A DNA stretch of 64,000 nucleotides, from NCBI RefSeq assembly GCF_004358665.1, contig NZ_SMZR01000004.1, forward strand, positions 186,001 to 250,000, written 5' to 3'. A program made the translations under genes and the position numbers. The notes beneath the pieces were generated by a model that saw only the letters and a list, made by a program, of their open reading frames with translations, did not search any database and was not told the origin of the DNA. The stretch's first letter is position 1. Each line of letters opens with the position of its first letter. This DNA is from Jeotgalibacillus sp. S-D1 (GTDB lineage: Bacteria; Bacillota; Bacilli; Bacillales; Jeotgalibacillaceae). This document shows, piece by piece, positions 61,022 through 64,000 of the stretch.

Positions 61022-61046
61022 AAAAAGCCAGCCATCATTGGCCAGC
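61022..61046 (-). terminator. Terminator of the YodB-like gene
   Basis: AAAGC..GCC and GGC..GCTTT form an interrupted stem, with TTTTTTATT following on the minus strand, just after the regulator's stop. Confidence 0.7.
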
Positions 61047-61077
61047 TTTACATGTGTTTAAAAAGACAGTGCTTGAT

Positions 61078-61392
61078 CTACGAGTTAAGCCATTCATCTG
61101 CCCATTTTTGTACTTCATCTAATATGGGAGTCAGGGAGTGCCCTTTATCAGTCAGTCGATATTCAATGCGGACAGGTGTTTCTGGATAAACTTCTCGAAT
61201 GATAATTTCTTGTTCTTCCAGTTCTTTTAAACGTTCGGTCAAAATTTTATTGCTGATCTGAGGGATCGGCTCGGAAATTTCTGAAAAGCGTTTAGGACTG
61301 TTCGCAAGCACACGAATGATGACGCCGTTCCAGCGTTTGCCAAGCAATTGAAAGGCTTGTTCAAACTTCGGGCAAAGTGACATCGTGGCCAT
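61078..61392 (-). CDS. HxlR-family redox regulator, YodB-like
   Basis: This is a winged-helix regulator of about 104 residues. LCPKFEQAFQLLGKRWNGVII, PKRFSEIS, ILTERLKELEE and ETPVRIEYRLTDKG match B. subtilis YodB, the diamide/quinone-sensing repressor, very closely. The N-terminal sensor Cys is at residue 7 (Cys6 in YodB). The two C-terminal cysteines that YodB uses for intersubunit disulfides are missing, as the protein ends WADEWLNS. It may sense by thiol modification of one Cys. ATG at 61392 is preferred; the earlier ATG abuts the AAGGAGGG site. An operator overlaps its own promoter. Confidence 0.88.
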   Translation of the reverse strand: MATMSLCPKFEQAFQLLGKRWNGVIIRVLANSPKRFSEISEPIPQISNKILTERLKELEEQEIIIREVYPETPVRIEYRLTDKGHSLTPILDEVQKWADEWLNS

Positions 61393-61434
61393 ACGCATTC
61401 CCTCCTTATTTGGTGCAGCCTATTTTAATGAAAT

Positions 61435-61453
61435 AAGTTACAAAAAGTTACTT
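61435..61453 (-). promoter_or_regulatory. Operator upstream of the YodB-like gene
   Basis: AAGTTAC-N5-GTTACTT differs from the yceI-site repeat by one base. It lies directly downstream of the -10 box, consistent with autorepression. Confidence 0.65.
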
Positions 61454-61460
61454 CAATAAT

Positions 61461-61490
61461 ATTATACAAGATTCGCTTTTAAATTGCCAA
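61461..61490 (-). promoter_or_regulatory. Promoter of the YodB-like gene
   Basis: On the minus strand TTGGCA (61490-61485) and TATAAT (61466-61461) are 18 bases apart. Confidence 0.75.
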
Positions 61491-61507
61491 CGATCGAATA
61501 CATCAGC

Positions 61508-62422
61508 TTAGAGCTGTTTTTCGTATACTTTAACGTTTGTATAAACGGCATCTAAAACAGGAACATTCAACTGATACTGCTTAGCTTTTTCAAGGAGATA
61601 GCCCTGCAGATGGTCAACCTCAGTGGAACAGGATTTTTCCATATCTCTTTGCATGGATGATTTCATTGAGTGGCCCATTTCCATCATTTTTTCCAGCTGT
61701 ATTTGTGGAAGATTATCCTTTATCGGAGCCTCCATTTTTTTCATAACCATGGATATCTCTTTTAAAAGCGTATCGATTGTCCGGTATCCAGCTTCCTGCT
61801 CCCTTATTGGCCCTATTGGAGCTCTCATTAATGTAGTCACTCCTGATAAAGCAGAAATAAATGAATATTTATGCCACATATCCTGATTAATATTTTCACT
61901 TAATCTAAATGAGGCGCGGGTATCACTAAATGCAGCCTGCAATTTTAAAATGCGCTCGCTCTTATTGCCGCTGCGTTCACCAAAGAGCAGGTCATGGATA
62001 GGACTCGACTGGACAATCGTTCCCTCTGAATCCAATGTCGTTTCGATAAAGCAAAGGCCTCCGAGTACTGCTTCATCACCAAATGCCTGAATCAATTCAT
62101 CAACATGGGCAATACCATTCAGCAAAGGGAGGATCATGGTATGTTCCCCAACAAAGGGCTTAATATCATTAATTGCTCCGTTTAACTGGTATGATTTAGT
62201 TGTTAGAAGGACGACATCAAACAATTCGCCAGTCTCCTCGCTGGTCATTAATTTCGGAGTGACAGAAAAATCCCCGTGGATACTTTTTATTTGCAGCCCT
62301 GTTTTCAATAGCTGGTTTTTTCTATTTTCACGTACCAAAAAGGTAACGTCTTCTCCTTTTTCTGCCAAACGTCCGCCAAAGTATCCCCCAATGGCTCCTG
62401 CACCAACGACTAAAATTTTCAT
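61508..62422 (-). CDS. Ketopantoate reductase-family protein (PanE/YkpB-like)
   Basis: This is a 304-residue NADPH-dependent reductase of the PanE/ApbA family, which converts 2-dehydropantoate to pantoate for coenzyme A. The Rossmann motif VVGAGAIGGYFGGRLAEKG opens the protein, LLTTKSYQL follows, PLLNGIAHVDEL is the conserved substrate-region segment, and the helical C-terminal domain carries EVDHLQGYLL and KQYQLNVPVLDAVY. GGGATGGAG precedes ATG. It resembles B. subtilis YkpB, of unproven role. It stands alone. Whether it is the main PanE cannot be decided. Confidence 0.87.
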   Translation of the reverse strand: MKILVVGAGAIGGYFGGRLAEKGEDVTFLVRENRKNQLLKTGLQIKSIHGDFSVTPKLMTSEETGELFDVVLLTTKSYQLNGAINDIKPFVGEHTMILPLLNGIAHVDELIQAFGDEAVLGGLCFIETTLDSEGTIVQSSPIHDLLFGERSGNKSERILKLQAAFSDTRASFRLSENINQDMWHKYSFISALSGVTTLMRAPIGPIREQEAGYRTIDTLLKEISMVMKKMEAPIKDNLPQIQLEKMMEMGHSMKSSMQRDMEKSCSTEVDHLQGYLLEKAKQYQLNVPVLDAVYTNVKVYEKQL

Positions 62423-62747
62423 TCTCCATCCCTCATTTCTCTATAGTTAATTAAATAATAAGCTATCTTGAGCGATAATCCCAAAGAAAGCCTTTCCATT
62501 AAAATAATTCATCTGTTCCATTGAACAAATCAAGGCACTGAACTGTATAAAAGAATATAGCGCAAAATGCGAATAGATGCAGCCTTAACAAATGCTCAAA
62601 TTCCAAGAAAAACGAAACCTTTACGAATGCAAATACGTCTTATTAGTCGAGGTATTGATAGTGAAAAAATCCTCCTCAGTGTGTAAAAGGGTATGAAACT
62701 GCTGAGAAAAATAAAATGAGAGTTTATAAGAAAAGGAGATTCATATC
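62423..62747. other. Intergenic region upstream of the YpuA-like gene
   Basis: No gene or strong hairpin is seen. I looked for an ECF-type promoter because ypuA is envelope-stress regulated in B. subtilis. A TGAAAC occurs near 62693 but no matching -10 CGTA/CGTC follows at the right distance. Confidence 0.4.
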
Positions 62748-63686
62748 ATGATCAAACGGATTATCATGTTTTCTTTAGCTTTAATTCTGTCACTTAATCT
62801 TGGGATAAGCGGTGTTTCAGCCGCTGACGGTCAAAAAAATGAAGATAGCATCAATGAAAAATTCGGTTTGCCTATTGTTGTTTTAGGCGGAACATTATCT
62901 GAAAGTCAAAAAGAAGAAGTTCGAAAAATGCTTGGTGTAACCAACCCTGAAATGGTGGAAGAAGTAACGGTTACAGGAGAAGACCTGGTTCGCTACATTG
63001 ATGGAGAGGACCGAAATGCACGGATGTATTCATCTGCTAAAATCACCCGGCAAGAAGAGGGTGAAGGACTGGTAATTGAACGGGTAAACCCTGAAAATAT
63101 TACCGAAGTAACGGATACAATGTATGCCAACGCATTGCTTACAGCAGGAATTGAAAATGCAACAGTGGAAGTGGCTTCACCCGTGAAGGTCAGCGGACAC
63201 TCAGCACTAACCGGTATTTATAAAGCGTATGAAGCAAGCGGAGAAGAGCTTGATACAGCGCGTCTTGAAGTGGCAAATGATGAGTTGAACCTTGCTACTG
63301 ACCTTGCTGAGGAAGAAGGAATTGAACAGGAGAAAGTAAGTGAGCTTCTTGCTGAAATTAAACAGGCGATTGCCGATCAAAATCCTGCAACCCGTGAGGA
63401 TGTAGAGAAAATCGTTGAAGAACAGCTGGCTAGTCTTAATATCAACTTGAGCGAAGAGGATCGCCAGCGCCTAATTGATTTATTTGAACAAATGAGAAAC
63501 TTAAACATCAACTTTGACAATGTTTCAGAGCAGCTTGGAAAGCTTTCTGATACGATTCAGGAAAAGCTTGGCGAGGTCGTAAATAATGAAGGATTCTGGC
63601 AAGGCGTCAAAGATTTTTTCCAAAGCTTCATTGATGGCGTTTCGGGATTATTTAACGGTGGCAGTGAAGAAGAGCCAGCCAGTTAA
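62748..63686 (+). CDS. ypuA: Secreted DUF1002 protein, YpuA-like
   Basis: This is a 312-residue exported protein of the DUF1002 family. The signal peptide (MIKRIIMFSLALILSLNLG) ends near SVSAADG, a good signal peptidase I site. The domain includes VVLGGTLSESQKEEVRKMLG, YSSAKITRQEEGEGLVI and ALLTAGIENATVEVASPVKVSGHSALTGIYKA. A long acidic helical tail with possible coiled coil (about 190-310) and GFWQGVKDFFQSFIDGVSG follow. GGAGATTCATATC precedes ATG. YpuA belongs to cell-envelope stress genes in B. subtilis; its function is unknown. Confidence 0.88.
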   Translation: MIKRIIMFSLALILSLNLGISGVSAADGQKNEDSINEKFGLPIVVLGGTLSESQKEEVRKMLGVTNPEMVEEVTVTGEDLVRYIDGEDRNARMYSSAKITRQEEGEGLVIERVNPENITEVTDTMYANALLTAGIENATVEVASPVKVSGHSALTGIYKAYEASGEELDTARLEVANDELNLATDLAEEEGIEQEKVSELLAEIKQAIADQNPATREDVEKIVEEQLASLNINLSEEDRQRLIDLFEQMRNLNINFDNVSEQLGKLSDTIQEKLGEVVNNEGFWQGVKDFFQSFIDGVSGLFNGGSEEEPAS

Positions 63687-63694
63687 TAGCAATT

Positions 63695-63731
63695 AAAAGC
63701 AGGCGGACAAATGAGTCCACCTGCTTTTTTG
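63695..63731 (+). terminator. Terminator of the YpuA-like gene
   Basis: AAAAGCAGGcGGAC and GTCCaCCTGCTTTTTT form a long stem with one mismatch and a six-base loop, followed by T. Confidence 0.92.
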
Positions 63732-63800
63732 TTTGCCGTGAAACCTTCAGCTCCGCTGGTTCGTATAGTAAATAAAGGAATAATCAAGGGGAGATGCAGG

Positions 63801-63965
63801 ATGTATAATTCCGGAGACATAATATTTCAAATAATAATGCTGCTTATGCTGGCAGGATTTATCACTGCGGTTGTTTTAATTGTGAAAGGATTTTTTCAGC
63901 GCAGTAAACAGCTTGATCGAATAGAAAAATTGCTTGTTGAAATGAAAAATCGGGGAAAAGATTAA
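63801..63965 (+). CDS. Small membrane protein, DUF4083-like
   Basis: This is a 54-residue single-pass membrane protein. From ATG 63801 (GGGGAGATGCAGG site) it has a short start MYNSGDIIFQ, a hydrophobic helix (IIMLLMLAGFITAVVLIV) and a basic cytosolic tail with a short helix (LDRIEKLLVEMKNRGKD). This layout matches the DUF4083 proteins of Bacillus. An ATG 30 codons earlier would start inside the terminator and is rejected. The function is unknown. Confidence 0.78.
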   Translation: MYNSGDIIFQIIMLLMLAGFITAVVLIVKGFFQRSKQLDRIEKLLVEMKNRGKD

Positions 63966-63974
63966 AAAAAGAAC

Positions 63975-64000
63975 GGTTCATTTTCGCTCCCAAAAGCGAG
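63975..64000. repeat. Possible left end of a dispersed repeat (cut by window edge)
   Basis: GGTTCATTTTCGCTCC resembles the left end of the dispersed element, and CGCT...AGCG can form a small hairpin. The right arm, if any, lies beyond the window. Confidence 0.4.

Noticed and set aside
1-64000. CRISPR arrays, tRNA or rRNA genes, prophage or insertion sequences
   Set aside because: I saw no regularly spaced direct repeats, no tRNA cloverleaf with CCA-type end, no rRNA sequence, and no transposase, integrase or phage structural protein.

Overview
The window is bacterial chromosome from a low-GC Gram-positive organism, almost certainly a member of the Bacillaceae. The evidence is the strong AAGGAGG-type ribosome binding sites, frequent GTG/TTG starts, sigma-A promoters, SAM-I (S-box) and yybP-ykoY riboswitches, many long hairpin-plus-T terminators, and a run of proteins that look like Bacillus subtilis CwlK, TcyP, YwnH, YodB, YtaF, YpuA, YkgA, PpaC and YwrD. 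Gene order differs from B. subtilis, so I do not name a species. I saw no rRNA, tRNA, CRISPR array, prophage or insertion sequence.

Layout. 1-7.9 kb: a complete-looking peptide ABC importer (first permease cut by the window edge), a cytosolic gamma-glutamyltransferase-like enzyme and a split two-gene chromate transporter. 7.9-9.8 kb: an ABC-F ribosome-protection gene behind an attenuator leader. 9.9-20.2 kb: mostly single metabolic genes (AsnO-type asparagine synthetase, GNAT, a MurE-like ligase, LLM monooxygenase, HAD, Dph6-like ATPase, CwlK, an M50-like protein, AEC carrier, lactonase). 20.2-29 kb: MFS pump, a hypothetical protein, TcyP cystine transporter, PpaC, a UDG-like protein, a methyltransferase and a CapA-like lipoprotein. 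29.3-31.4 kb: an ECF sigma / anti-sigma / multi-TM2 operon on the minus strand. 31.6-34.8 kb: a Mn2+ riboswitch followed by two CaCA-type exchangers flanking a YtaF/MntP-like protein.

34.8-41.9 kb holds an amino-acid ABC permease and binding protein, an oxidoreductase, a BASS transporter, GNATs, a FusB-like EF-G-binding protein and a DUF4003 protein. At 41.84-42.07 kb there is a Fur-box promoter, a 27-codon arginine-rich ORF and a terminator: an unlisted small transcript. 42.2-44.8 kb and 54.2-57 kb are two separate S-box methionine units (metI-metC and metY-metX). Between them lie an SDR, the potABCD polyamine importer, a CPA1 antiporter and a GntR-ABC operon with a visible operator. 57.2-64 kb holds a DDAH-like amidinohydrolase, an acyl-CoA ligase, a YceI-like protein and a YodB-like redox regulator that share an operator, a ketopantoate-reductase-like protein, a YpuA-like secreted protein and a small membrane protein.

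Two themes stand out. First, much of the control is written in RNA: two S-boxes, one Mn2+ riboswitch with an explicit switch to a terminator, an ABC-F attenuator with competing hairpins, and the Fur-linked small transcript. Second, a dispersed 128-bp imperfect palindrome occurs in two full copies with compensatory base changes, plus shorter remnants; three of the copies are preceded by a long hairpin.
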